Origin: an uncultured Prevotella sp.
Lineage (GTDB): Bacteria; Bacteroidota; Bacteroidia; Bacteroidales; Bacteroidaceae
Direction of reading: 5' to 3'
DNA length: 64,000 nt
NCBI GenBank assembly: GCA_900554545.1
Contig: USHW01000002.1
Span: 1-64,000, forward strand
Position 1 is the stretch's first letter. Every line of letters begins with the position of its first letter. Both the position numbers and the translations under genes were made by a program. Shown piece by piece: positions 16,791 to 24,894 of the stretch. Below the pieces are notes generated by a model. The model did no database searches and had not been told where the DNA came from. It worked only from the letters and a program-made list of their open reading frames with translations.

Positions 16791-17786
16791 TTATTTGACT
16801 TCCGAATGTTTCAAACAGAAATTTTCAATGTCCCTTACGCCGTTGAGGAAAGCCTTGGCGTCCATCCTCTTTTTTCCGCTTAGCTGTATTTCGTCAAGCT
16901 GCAGCCAGCAGTTTGCCGTGGCGACAAGCAGCTTTCCGTTGAACACCATTATCGTTCCGGCATCCCTTCCGTTGCAAGGAATGGAGGTAAGTGTCGTCTT
17001 AAAGACTTTCAATACGGTGGTTTTTCCGTCATGACCGGTCATGTTTGTCCATGCGCCGGGATAGGGGGAGAGACCTCTTACGAAGTCGTGCACGCGCTTT
17101 GCCGTCGCGTTCCAGTCGATGAGGCATGTCTCCTTGAATATCTTTGGGGCGTTGTGCAGTTCCTGTCCCACGGGTATCATGTCCTCCTGCGGCAGCGAGT
17201 CAACGTGTCCGTCGCCCTCTATTATCTTGTCGATGGTCTTCAGCGCTATGCTTGCACCAAGCCTCATGAGGCCGTTGTAGACGTCTTCAACGTTGTATTC
17301 GTCCTTTATTTCAAACGGCTCTTGCATGATAATGCGTCCCGTGTCGATGTCGTGGTCGAGGAAAAAGGTCGTCACCCCGGTCTGCTTTTCGCCGTTGATT
17401 ACAGCCCAGTTGATGGGTGCCGCGCCGCGGTATTGCGGCAGAAGGGCGGCGTGTACGTTGAATGTTCCGAAGCGGGGCATGGCCCATACTACCTCCGGCA
17501 GCATGCGGAAGGCCACCACTACTTGAAGGTCGGCATGGTAACTCTTAAGTTCTTCGACGAATGCCGGGTCTTTCATCTTCACCGGTTGCAGCACAGGCAG
17601 GCCTTGTTCTACGGCGTATTGCTTCACCGCCGACGGCTGAAGAGTGTCTTGATGGCGGCCTACGGGTTTGTCTGGTTGCGTCACTACGGCTACAACATTA
17701 TATCCGCCTTCTACTAATGCGCGCAGAGTTTCTACTGCAAACTCCGGCGTTCCCATGAATGTTATCCTTAAATCTTTCTTTGTCAT
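16791..17786 (-). CDS. fmt: methionyl-tRNA formyltransferase
   Basis: Formylates initiator methionyl-tRNA. Start at 17786 (MTKKDLRITFMGTPEFAV) gives about 331 residues; an upstream in-frame ATG at 17822 falls in repeat sequence and adds 12 residues without family similarity. Signatures are FMGTPEFAV, VHAALLPQYRGAAPINWAVI and the GVTTFFLDHDIDTGRI loop, followed by the C-terminal domain. It is transcribed after glmS and before mnmA. Confidence 0.95.
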   Translation of the reverse strand: MTKKDLRITFMGTPEFAVETLRALVEGGYNVVAVVTQPDKPVGRHQDTLQPSAVKQYAVEQGLPVLQPVKMKDPAFVEELKSYHADLQVVVAFRMLPEVVWAMPRFGTFNVHAALLPQYRGAAPINWAVINGEKQTGVTTFFLDHDIDTGRIIMQEPFEIKDEYNVEDVYNGLMRLGASIALKTIDKIIEGDGHVDSLPQEDMIPVGQELHNAPKIFKETCLIDWNATAKRVHDFVRGLSPYPGAWTNMTGHDGKTTVLKVFKTTLTSIPCNGRDAGTIMVFNGKLLVATANCWLQLDEIQLSGKKRMDAKAFLNGVRDIENFCLKHSEVK

Positions 17787-17865
17787 GTTGTTCTTTGTAG
17801 TTAAAGTAGTCAGAGATGGCAAAGTAAATTTATACCAATACCTTAATTTAATATATGTTGGTTCC

Positions 17866-17898
17866 TCACTTTCTCACCTTTTCACCTTCTCACCTTTC
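17866..17898. repeat. 8-bp periodic CTCACCTT spacer
   Basis: Short run of octamers (CTCACTTT, CTCACCTT, TTCACCTT, CTCACCTT, TCCACTTA) immediately 3' of glmS. The rest of the glmS-fmt spacer is AT-rich and has no gene. Confidence 0.6.
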
Positions 17899-17901
17899 CA
17901 C

Positions 17902-19752
17902 TTATTCTACCGTCACTGACTTTGCCAGGTTTCTCGGCTGGTCAACATTTAGCCCTTTCTCAACGGCTACGTGATAGGCAATTAGCTGCAATGGGATGAC
18001 GGAGAGCAGCGGAGCAAGCGGTGCGAGGGTAGGAGGTACTTCCACTGTCGCTTCTGATATGCCGCTTACGGCCTTGTCTCCTTCGGTCACAACGGATATT
18101 ATGCGGCCGTTGCGAGCCTTCACTTCCTCTATGTTGCTTAGTATTTTTTTGTATAGCTGGTGATGGGTTGCCACGAAAAGTACGGGCATGTCTTCGTCAA
18201 TCAGCGCTATTGGGCCGTGCTTCATCTCCGCTGCCGGGTAACCTTCGGCGTGTATGTAGCTGATTTCCTTCAGTTTCAGTGCCCCTTCAAGAGCTACGGG
18301 ATAGTTGAAGCCGCGCCCCATGTAAAGGGCGTTCTCGGCGTAAGTCAGTGCACGGGCAATCTCTTTTATCTCGTCGTCCTTTGCCAATACAGCCTTGATT
18401 TTGTCAGGAATGTTGGCGAGTTCGGCTATCGTTTCCTCGTATTCCTGTTGGGTAATGGTGCCTTTCTCGTGGGCGAGGGCGAGGGCGAAGAGCGTCAGAA
18501 CGGTTACTTGTCCTGTGAAAGCCTTGGTCGATGCCACGCCGATTTCAGGGCCTACGTGGATGTATATGCCGGTGTCAGATGCGCGCGCAATGCTCGAACC
18601 GACAACGTTCACTATGCCGAAGCACAGCGCATTATTCTCTTTTGCCAGCTGGAATGCCGCCAGCGTGTCGGCGGTTTCGCCGCTCTGTGATATAGCTATT
18701 ACGACGTCTCCCGGCAGTATGACGGGGTTGCGGTAGCGGAACTCCGAAGCGTATTCCACCTCTACCGGCACTTTCGCCCACTGTTCTATGAGCTGTTTGC
18801 CGATAAGTCCGGCGTGCCACGACGTGCCGCAGGCCACGATGATGAACCTCTGTGCGCTTACAAGTTCGTCGCGGTGCAGGTTGAGGGCGCTCAATACCAC
18901 GCGTTTTTCTTTCAGCAGCAGGCGTCCGCGCATGCAGTCGGCTATGCAGCGGGGCTGGTCGTAGATTTCCTTCAGCATGAAGTGGTCGAAGCCGCCCTTT
19001 TCAAGCGACTCGAGGTCGATGTCAACCTCTTTCACGTCATGCGTTATTTCCTGGTTGTCGAGGTTTCTGATTTCAATTTTTTTGCCTGTTTTCAGCAGTG
19101 CCACTTCGTTGTCGTTGAGGTAAACCATCTGCTTGGTGTAGGCCACGATAGGCACCGCGTCAGACGCGATGAAGAACTCCTTGTTGTCCTCGCCCACGCC
19201 GATTACAACCGGGCTGCTCTTCCTTGCCACTACGATTTTGTCCGGGCAGTCATTGTCTATCACGGCTATGGCGTATGCTCCGACGACTCGCCGCAGAGCC
19301 ATCACTACCGCGCCTTCAAGGTCTTTGCCGTATTCGTGCTGCATAAATTCTATGAGTTGCACCAATACTTCCGTGTCGGTGGAACTTTTGAATGTGTAGC
19401 CTTTGCCTTTAAGATATTCCTTTAGGCTTGCGTAGTTCTCGATAATGCCGTTGTGTACGAGTGCCAGTCGTCCGCTCTGCGACACGTGCGGATGTGCGTT
19501 TACGGCTGAAGGTTCGCCGTGGGTTGCCCACCGTGTGTGCGCTATTCCTATGCAGCCGGACGTGTCTCTTTGTTCGGCTATGGCTTCAAGGTTGCTCACC
19601 TTGCCTTTTTCTTTATACACATTAAGCTGCCCTTCGGGGTTGATTAAGGCTACTCCGGCAGAGTCATAGCCGCGGTATTCCAATCGTTTTAGTCCGTTGA
19701 TAAGTATCGGATAGGCTTCTCTTGAGCCTATATATCCAACTATTCCACACAT
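17902..19752 (-). CDS. glmS: glutamine--fructose-6-phosphate aminotransferase (isomerizing)
   Basis: Makes glucosamine 6-phosphate for peptidoglycan and LPS. The start at 19752 is fixed by the need for an N-terminal catalytic cysteine (MCGIVGYIGS); a longer in-frame reading to 19863 runs through the promoter repeat and is spurious. The 616 residues contain the Ntn glutaminase domain (GIAHTRWATHG), two SIS domains (ACGTSWHAG, AISQSGETADT) and the C-terminal LAKSVTVE. No glmS ribozyme is seen, which is normal for this phylum. Confidence 0.97.
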   Translation of the reverse strand: MCGIVGYIGSREAYPILINGLKRLEYRGYDSAGVALINPEGQLNVYKEKGKVSNLEAIAEQRDTSGCIGIAHTRWATHGEPSAVNAHPHVSQSGRLALVHNGIIENYASLKEYLKGKGYTFKSSTDTEVLVQLIEFMQHEYGKDLEGAVVMALRRVVGAYAIAVIDNDCPDKIVVARKSSPVVIGVGEDNKEFFIASDAVPIVAYTKQMVYLNDNEVALLKTGKKIEIRNLDNQEITHDVKEVDIDLESLEKGGFDHFMLKEIYDQPRCIADCMRGRLLLKEKRVVLSALNLHRDELVSAQRFIIVACGTSWHAGLIGKQLIEQWAKVPVEVEYASEFRYRNPVILPGDVVIAISQSGETADTLAAFQLAKENNALCFGIVNVVGSSIARASDTGIYIHVGPEIGVASTKAFTGQVTVLTLFALALAHEKGTITQQEYEETIAELANIPDKIKAVLAKDDEIKEIARALTYAENALYMGRGFNYPVALEGALKLKEISYIHAEGYPAAEMKHGPIALIDEDMPVLFVATHHQLYKKILSNIEEVKARNGRIISVVTEGDKAVSGISEATVEVPPTLAPLAPLLSVIPLQLIAYHVAVEKGLNVDQPRNLAKSVTVE

Positions 19753-19772
19753 AAATTCCGTATATTTGGCGG

Positions 19773-19862
19773 CAAAGATAATGCAAACCGAGCGCAATGC
19801 AAAATAAAAAGGCGTGAAACGACATTTTATTTTCATTGCCGAGGTGCCGCTTATCTTATTCA
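19773..19862 (-). promoter_or_regulatory. glmS promoter inside an 88-bp dispersed repeat
   Basis: On the minus strand there is a -33 TTTG at 19800-19803 and a -7 TATCTTTG at 19773-19780, 19 bp apart. The block upstream closely matches the lplA promoter block at 7244-7331, and another TATCTTTG-like remnant begins at its far end, as in the tandem pair there. Confidence 0.8.
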
Positions 19863-19938
19863 AAGATGGTAATTAAAAATGAAAATTGGAGCACCGTTGT
19901 TGTCTTATTGCCAAGTGCCTGTAAATCAGAGGCTTTGT

Positions 19939-20026
19939 GAAAGGCCGTATTTCGCATTGCAAAAGGTGGCCTTTTGGAGTGTAAAAGATGGCCTTTCGGA
20001 AGGTGAAATGTGCCCTTTTGCAGAAT
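19939..20026. repeat. 22-bp periodic dyad array (array 4)
   Basis: Four units start at 19939, 19961, 19983 and 20005, with cores such as AAAAGGTGGCCTTTT and AAAAGATGGCCTTT. The left flank 19913-19937 matches the flank of array 2 at 22 of 25 positions. It lies between the glmS promoter repeat and the 3' end of the exported-protein gene. Confidence 0.8.
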
Positions 20027-20040
20027 AGCCGGTAAACAGT

Positions 20041-20077
20041 GAAGTCCGCGATGCCGGCTTGCAGCGTCGCGGACTTC
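20041..20077 (-). terminator. hairpin 3' of the exported-protein gene
   Basis: Perfect 11-bp inverted repeat GAAGTCCGCGA (20041-20051) / TCGCGGACTTC (20067-20077). It lies 32 bp past the stop codon of the minus-strand gene; a U-tract is not obvious, so terminator function is probable rather than certain. Confidence 0.5.
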
Positions 20078-20108
20078 CGTCGGTTATTTAATTAGAGAGA
20101 GTATTGTG

Positions 20109-21053
20109 TTATCTCTTGAGGCTCGACAGGGCAAGGTCTAAGAGACCTCTTATGTAGTTGTCAGACTCCATTTTCTGCATTTCCTTCAAGCTGTTGGTGC
20201 AGAGCTGGCGTTCATCGCTGTTGAGAAGTTTGCCGTTCGAGCGGCACAGCTCCTGTATTTTGCTAACCAATACCGCCCTTATATCGGTTTGGTGATGGCT
20301 GAGCGATTTCATGAATGTTGACCTAAGACTGCCGAAACGCCTGAGGAAGTCGGTGCTTGTCTTTATCTCGTTGCTCTCCAATGTGTCGCCGTTCATTACC
20401 ACGTATGTGCCGTTTCCAAGTTCGCTTAGCTTGTCGAGGTCTTTCAGCTTGTCAAGTTCCTTCAGTTGTTCAAGGCCGCTAAGGTCGAGATTTCCAAGCG
20501 ACGACAGGTCGCCGTAGTAAGTGCTTCTTCTCACTTTCTGTGGGTTCAGGCCATAGATAATGCTGATTGAACCGCAGAGCTTGTTGTCCTTCTTGTACTC
20601 ACTCCACACTATTCCGTAGCAGTAACGCCGCAGACTGTCCTGCCGGTCTTGCACGAGCATTACGCGGTAGTTCCTCTCCTTGTGTGCGCCGAACTCCATG
20701 GTCTTGTCAAGTTTCTGCCCGTAGGCTATTGTGACGAAGGTCTCGTCGTTTATCCCTGCGTCCCTGCTGTAAACGTTGTAGGCAGTGTTCTTGTCCTTGT
20801 TGAAAGCGGAGATTATAGGGGCGAATGCCTTTTTCTTGTTCATCGGCAGTTCGAATACATATTGGTCGCAGAAGGATGAAACCTTGTTTTCCGGGCCGCT
20901 GTTCTCCATGAAGTTGCTTGTGTGTATGTATTCTACAAGGTCTTTGTTGCCTACAAAGTTCTCGATGGCTTTTTTCAGGTTTTCCTGTGCGCTCATTGCA
21001 GCCGGCATTGAGGTGCAGAGCAGCGTCGTGATTAACAGTCTTATTGCTTTCAT
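20109..21053 (-). CDS. exported protein of unknown function in an ECF sigma operon
   Basis: Start at 21053 (MKAIRLLITTLLCTSMPAAM) gives 314 residues with a cleavable signal peptide ending near SAQ. An upstream ATG at 21101 would put 16 charged residues before the signal and is unlikely. The middle has the repeated phrase LDKLKDLDKLSELGNG preceded by LGNLDLSGLEQLKELDKL, a short leucine/aspartate repeat, and two Cys residues that could form a disulfide. I do not recognise a catalytic domain. It follows the sigma factor and its presumed membrane partner, so it may be the periplasmic output or sensor component. Confidence 0.75.
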   Translation of the reverse strand: MKAIRLLITTLLCTSMPAAMSAQENLKKAIENFVGNKDLVEYIHTSNFMENSGPENKVSSFCDQYVFELPMNKKKAFAPIISAFNKDKNTAYNVYSRDAGINDETFVTIAYGQKLDKTMEFGAHKERNYRVMLVQDRQDSLRRYCYGIVWSEYKKDNKLCGSISIIYGLNPQKVRRSTYYGDLSSLGNLDLSGLEQLKELDKLKDLDKLSELGNGTYVVMNGDTLESNEIKTSTDFLRRFGSLRSTFMKSLSHHQTDIRAVLVSKIQELCRSNGKLLNSDERQLCTNSLKEMQKMESDNYIRGLLDLALSSLKR

Positions 21054-21066
21054 ATCTGTCCTGTTT

Positions 21067-21774
21067 TTAATAATATTCTTCTTCAACGTCGTAATTTTCA
21101 AGGGCGGTAAGGTATATTTCTATTCCTGCCTCCATGCGTCTGTAGTCATTGTAAATGTCGTTCAGTATTTCCTCCTGCCGTTTTTCGGCTTCCTTTATCT
21201 TCTCTTCGGCTATCATTTCGGCTTCCTTGCTTATGGTGTCTTGTGCCGCTTCGGCTATGTAGACCTTTGGAGGCATAGGCTTGTACATGTCCCTTCTCAC
21301 GCTGCGGCGGCGTTTCTTTCTCTTAGGTGTGCTTACCGTTGCGGTGTCGGCGGTCAGCGTGTCGGCCGCAGGTTGTGGTTTGGGACTTGCCGGAAGGCTT
21401 GGGGTTGGCGTACTATCGGCCAATTGTTGTTGCTCTGCTTTTGGCCATGTAAGGACAAGCAGCAGTGCGATGGCCGCGGCTGCGGCGGTGAACAGGTAGC
21501 GCAGTTTGTGTGAAATGCGGGGCTTGTCTTGCGTCCTTGTTCCCTCGTTGACTTGTCCCCTCGTTGACTTGTCCCCTCGTAGACTTGTCTCCTCGTCCTC
21601 TTGTTGACTTCCAAGAGGCATCCCTTGGTCGAACCACGCAAACATTTCCTTGTACGGCTGCAGGTCTTCGCCCACGTCGTGCGTGCGTAGATATTCCGCT
21701 ATCCGGTCTTCTTCTTCAATAGAAGTCTGTCCGGCCATGAAGCGTTTGATGAGTGTATGTATGTCCTTTTCCAT
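21067..21774 (-). CDS. putative anti-sigma-type single-pass membrane protein
   Basis: The 235-residue protein has a helical cytoplasmic N-terminus (about 1-60), a linker rich in Gly/Thr/Arg, one hydrophobic segment at about 93-110, a Pro/Ala/Thr-rich stretch, an Arg/Lys cluster (KRKKRRRSVRRD) and a charged C-terminal helix. It starts just after the stop of an ECF sigma gene, the classic place for an anti-sigma factor, but no zinc-binding ZAS motif is seen. Residues about 57-80 are encoded by in-frame octamer repeats, so this linker looks expanded by the spacer repeat family. Confidence 0.65.
   Translation of the reverse strand: MEKDIHTLIKRFMAGQTSIEEEDRIAEYLRTHDVGEDLQPYKEMFAWFDQGMPLGSQQEDEETSLRGDKSTRGQVNEGTRTQDKPRISHKLRYLFTAAAAAIALLLVLTWPKAEQQQLADSTPTPSLPASPKPQPAADTLTADTATVSTPKRKKRRRSVRRDMYKPMPPKVYIAEAAQDTISKEAEMIAEEKIKEAEKRQEEILNDIYNDYRRMEAGIEIYLTALENYDVEEEYY
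21530..21610. repeat. ACTTGTCC / CCTCGTTG octamer repeat inside a coding region
   Basis: Sixteen-bp repeats (ACTTGTCC + CCTCGTTG) of the same YTYGTnnn theme found in spacers at 43647-43710 and 62680-62755 lie within the membrane-protein gene. Because 8 x 3 = 24, added units can keep the frame. Confidence 0.75.
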
Positions 21775-21775
21775 A

Positions 21776-22276
21776 TTATTGCCTTGTCCTTCTTCTTATA
21801 TCGTTAAGCATTTTAGCCCTTGCGCGTGCCAGCATGGTTGATACCGACGACTTCTCAACGCCAACTATGCGCGCTATTTCGTCGTGGCTTTTGCGCTCAA
21901 TCTGCCTCAGGTGCAGTATCTGGTACTCCTTCGAGGGCAGCGCGGCCAGTCGTCCGGCCAGCCATGCCATGTTTTCTTTGTCCTCAATTTCCTTTTCTGG
22001 ACTTGCCGTCCGCTCGTCCATTATGCTTCGGCTTGTGTCCAACGGAACGGTGTGTTGTCGCCTGTGGCTGTCTATTGTGCGGTTGTGCGCTATGCACGAT
22101 GCCAGTTTTTCGGCGTGCGTAGGGTCGCTGATTTCGGCACGCAGAGTCCACAGCTTCAGCATCGTTTCCTGTGCGATGTCCTCCGCTTCGTCGCCGTCCG
22201 CCGAGAAGGCTATGGCTGTGGCAACGGCTTTTTGCCTTATGCGTGCGGCTATATGTTCAAACTCTGCCTGTTCCAT
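21776..22276 (-). CDS. ECF-type RNA polymerase sigma factor
   Basis: The 166-residue product has sigma-70 region 2 (GDEAEDIAQETMLKLWTLRA) and region 4 with a helix-turn-helix (LPSKEYQILHLRQIERKSHDE, IARIVGVEKSSVSTMLARAR), with no regions 1 or 3. It is the promoter-proximal gene of a three-gene set with a membrane protein and an exported protein, suggesting envelope-linked control. Its target genes cannot be told from the window. Confidence 0.9.
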   Translation of the reverse strand: MEQAEFEHIAARIRQKAVATAIAFSADGDEAEDIAQETMLKLWTLRAEISDPTHAEKLASCIAHNRTIDSHRRQHTVPLDTSRSIMDERTASPEKEIEDKENMAWLAGRLAALPSKEYQILHLRQIERKSHDEIARIVGVEKSSVSTMLARARAKMLNDIRRRTRQ

Positions 22277-22358
22277 AATCAGCTTTCTGTACTATAAACG
22301 GATAAAGGTCGTGAAACCAAACACGTTTTAACTTGTTTTAAGATAAAACATTCCACAT

Positions 22359-22389
22359 TTTGTTTTTTGGTTTATTTGCGCTATATTTG
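22359..22389 (+). promoter_or_regulatory. promoter of the GtrA gene
   Basis: -33 TTTG at 22359-22362 and -7 TATATTTG at 22382-22389, 19 bp apart, ending 24 bp before the start codon. The divergent sigma gene begins at 22276. Confidence 0.7.
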
Positions 22390-22412
22390 CGGCCATAATA
22401 AGTGGATATTGC

Positions 22413-22793
22413 ATGTTGTTAAAGCGTGATTTGATATTTGAAGTGTTGCGTTTCGGCATCGTTGGCGTTGTGGCTACGGCCTTGCATTACGGTGTTTACT
22501 GGCTTCTGCATGGCGTGATGAACGTCAGCGTGGCCTATACCATCGGCTATGTTGTCAGCTTTGTGGCCAACTATTTGCTGTCGGCGCGCTTCACTTTCCG
22601 TAAGAAACGCTCTGTGAAGAACGGCATAGGCTTCGCCTTTGCCCATGCGTTCAACTACCTTCTGCAAATCACTTTGCTAAATCTTTTCATCTGGTTGGGC
22701 GTAAGTGCCGTGCTGGCTCCTGTGCCGGTGTATTGCGTCGCCATACCAACCAACTTCCTCATCGTGAGGTTTGTGTTTCGGAAGTTTGGCTGA
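22413..22793 (+). CDS. GtrA family membrane protein
   Basis: A 126-residue protein with four predicted membrane helices and GtrA signatures (RFGIVGVVATALHYGVYW; NYLLSARFTFRKK; FVFRKFG). Family members are thought to move undecaprenyl-phosphate-linked sugars across the membrane or act with glycosyltransferases in cell-surface polysaccharide synthesis. It stands alone between the divergent sigma operon and a long spacer, so its partner enzymes are elsewhere. Confidence 0.88.
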   Translation: MLLKRDLIFEVLRFGIVGVVATALHYGVYWLLHGVMNVSVAYTIGYVVSFVANYLLSARFTFRKKRSVKNGIGFAFAHAFNYLLQITLLNLFIWLGVSAVLAPVPVYCVAIPTNFLIVRFVFRKFG

Positions 22794-22879
22794 TTGTCCA
22801 GCCGCCTGCGGCTTGCCGTTATTGCATAAAGACGCAATTGTGCGACATAACATTACAAAACGTCATTTGGAAAATGTCC

Positions 22880-22930
22880 GGCGGAACTGCGGAAATAGAA
22901 AAAACGCGGTTCCGCCAGTTGTCCTTTTTG
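22880..22930 (+). terminator. intrinsic terminator downstream of gtrA-like gene
   Basis: GGCGGAACTGCG (22880-22891) pairs with CGCGGTTCCGCC (22905-22916) with one wobble, followed by TCCTTTTTG. It is 87 bp after the GtrA stop codon. Confidence 0.6.
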
Positions 22931-22934
22931 TAAC

Positions 22935-23088
22935 CGAATGTGGCTTGTTTTGCTGTAAAACATGGCGGATTGGTGCCTGAAAGCATGCTTTTTGCATTGT
23001 CAAAGGATATGTTTTGCGTTCATAAAGGCGGCTTTTGACATCCTAAAAGACGGTCAATGAGAACGCAAAAGGTCACCTTTTACGTTGT
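22935..23088. repeat. 22-bp periodic dyad array (array 5, seven units)
   Basis: The longest array in the window: units begin at 22935, 22957, 22979, 23001, 23023, 23045 and 23067, all exactly 22 bp. The last units are closest to the consensus (AAAAGGTCACCTTTT), while the first three are degenerate, as if decaying from one end. The remaining 23089-23360 has no gene. Confidence 0.78.
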
Positions 23089-23391
23089 AAATAGCCGAAA
23101 ATGATGCACACATTGTAGGCATTCGGTGTAACAGCTTGTCAGTTAACGATTTGCCGTTGCACACGTTTCCTTGCGTTATTTACAGCCAAATGTTTTTTGT
23201 TTTGAAATAAGCCGATGTCATGACGTCAACCGAAATCAATATGTAAGCATTTGGTGTGTTTCGCTGTCAATGTAACATTATGGTGACATTGAAAAATAAT
23301 TATCCGTAAAATGGTTTGAAAGCTCCGTGATTTTGTTACAGACTCTTATTTGATTATGCAATATCTTTGCATCTGAAAACCATTAGGCACA

Positions 23392-23517
23392 ATGAAAAAC
23401 AATATGAAAATAAACCGCAGGGACTTCATTAAAAGTTCTGTCTTGGCCGGACTGCCGCAGGCGGACATCGACCTGCTTGTACGCCGCAACCCGGCACGGC
23501 TCTTGGGGATTGACTGA
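23392..23517 (+). pseudogene. remnant of a Tat-exported amidohydrolase (internal deletion)
   Basis: A 41-residue frame joins a Tat-type start (MKNNMKINRRDFIKSSVLAG) directly to LPQADIDLLVRRNPARLLGI, which is the usual C-terminus of amidohydrolase-family TIM-barrel enzymes. The catalytic body of some 300 residues is missing, so this looks like a clean internal in-frame deletion. It has its own promoter box (TATCTTTG, 23362-23369) and precedes a Tat-exported aldo/keto reductase whose transcription may still start here. Confidence 0.7.
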
Positions 23518-23556
23518 CAGGGATTGGAAGCATAACAAAAACAAAGCAAACGCACA

Positions 23557-24846
23557 ATGGACAGACGTGATTTCATAAAAAGAGGGCTTATGGCCGCAGC
23601 CCTCGGAACGGTTGCCGGGCCGCGTGCCGTGGCGCATGAGGCCGGAAAACAGGCCGTAAAGGCCGACGAGGCGTCGGGCATATTGAACTATAACCCACAG
23701 ATGCAGTACCGCCCCATGGGGCGCACCGGCGTAAAAGTGTCGGCTCTCGGGTTTGGCATGCTGCGCCTGCCGATGAAAAACGGACACGTGGATTTCGACC
23801 AGACTACGCCTATGGTACACCGTGCCATCGAGGGCGGAGTGAACTATATCGACACAGGGCGTGTGTACATGGGCGGCGAGAGCGAGCAGGCCATGGGCAA
23901 GGCGTTGGCCGGAGGCTGGCGCGACCGTGTGTATGTAACGTCGAAGATGCCGTGGTGGGAGATGCAGAGCGCCGACGACTTCGAGAAGTTCTTTGACCAG
24001 TCGCGCCGTGCCATCGGCACTGACGTCATCGACTTTTACCACATCCACATGATAATGCACCGCGCATGGAAGGACTATGTGCTGCCTTACAAGCTCATAG
24101 AAAAGATGGAACGCCTCAAGGCGCAGGGCAAGATACGCTTCATGGGCTTCTCGTTCCACGACAGTTTGCAGTTATTTAAAAAGGTGGTTGAGTACACTCC
24201 GGCGTGGGACTTTTGCCTGATACAGCACAATTACCTTGACTATGAATACGAGGCTGGCGTGTTAGGGCCTAAGTATGCGGCGGCAAACGGCATGGGACTG
24301 GCCGTGATGAAACCTGTGCGCACTGGCTTTTTAGCTCACTTGCCGCAGACGATGAAGGATGCCTTGGCGTCAACCGGCGTGCATAAGGCCGACGCTGAAT
24401 GGGCGTTGGACTACCTTTGGGATATTCCCGAGGTAAGCGTCGCCGTCAGTGGAATGGGCAGCATGGCCGACGTAGAGCAGAACCTGAAGTACGCTTACAA
24501 GGCAAAACCTAACATGCTGACGCCTGCCGAGCGCGAAGCCATAGGCAACGCCATCTACGCTTACCGCCATGCGCCGGGGCATATAGACTGTACAGGCTGC
24601 TACCAGTGCATACCGTGTCCGCACAACGTGGCCATCGGCTACATCTTTGCATACGTTTATAACAACTATCTGCTTCACCGCGACATGAAGAGGGCGATGG
24701 CCGACTATACCGTTTCCATGTCGCCGGTGCAGAGAGGCGACCCTGCCTCGTCATGTGTGGGCTGCGGTGAGTGCCTTGCCAAGTGTCCACAGCACCTCGA
24801 CATACCGAACTTGCTGGCGCGTGTAAAGGAAACTATGGGCAAATGA
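23557..24846 (+). CDS. Tat-exported aldo/keto reductase with 4Fe-4S domain
   Basis: The 429-residue protein starts with a twin-arginine signal (MDRRDFIKRGLMAAALGTVA). An aldo/keto reductase barrel follows (RPMGRTGVKVSALGFGMLRL; DTGRVYMGGESEQAMGKAL). The C-terminus has ferredoxin-like clusters (CTGCYQC..C and CVGCGECLAKCP), giving up to two iron-sulfur centres. The family member is presumed to be a periplasmic oxidoreductase; the substrate is unknown. It lies 40 bp after the amidohydrolase remnant and leads a short redox gene set. Confidence 0.9.
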   Translation: MDRRDFIKRGLMAAALGTVAGPRAVAHEAGKQAVKADEASGILNYNPQMQYRPMGRTGVKVSALGFGMLRLPMKNGHVDFDQTTPMVHRAIEGGVNYIDTGRVYMGGESEQAMGKALAGGWRDRVYVTSKMPWWEMQSADDFEKFFDQSRRAIGTDVIDFYHIHMIMHRAWKDYVLPYKLIEKMERLKAQGKIRFMGFSFHDSLQLFKKVVEYTPAWDFCLIQHNYLDYEYEAGVLGPKYAAANGMGLAVMKPVRTGFLAHLPQTMKDALASTGVHKADAEWALDYLWDIPEVSVAVSGMGSMADVEQNLKYAYKAKPNMLTPAEREAIGNAIYAYRHAPGHIDCTGCYQCIPCPHNVAIGYIFAYVYNNYLLHRDMKRAMADYTVSMSPVQRGDPASSCVGCGECLAKCPQHLDIPNLLARVKETMGK

Positions 24847-24894
24847 CAAGGCTGTCAGGTGTACAAACATTTTACAGACAACATATATAAAGTC

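Noticed and set aside
17902..19752. glmS ribozyme or glycine riboswitch near glmS/gcv
   Set aside because: I looked for the conserved cores and saw none; the leaders are short or made of repeats.
19753..19863. N-terminal extension of glmS
   Set aside because: GlmS needs its catalytic Cys right after the initiator Met; the extension is encoded by the promoter repeat.
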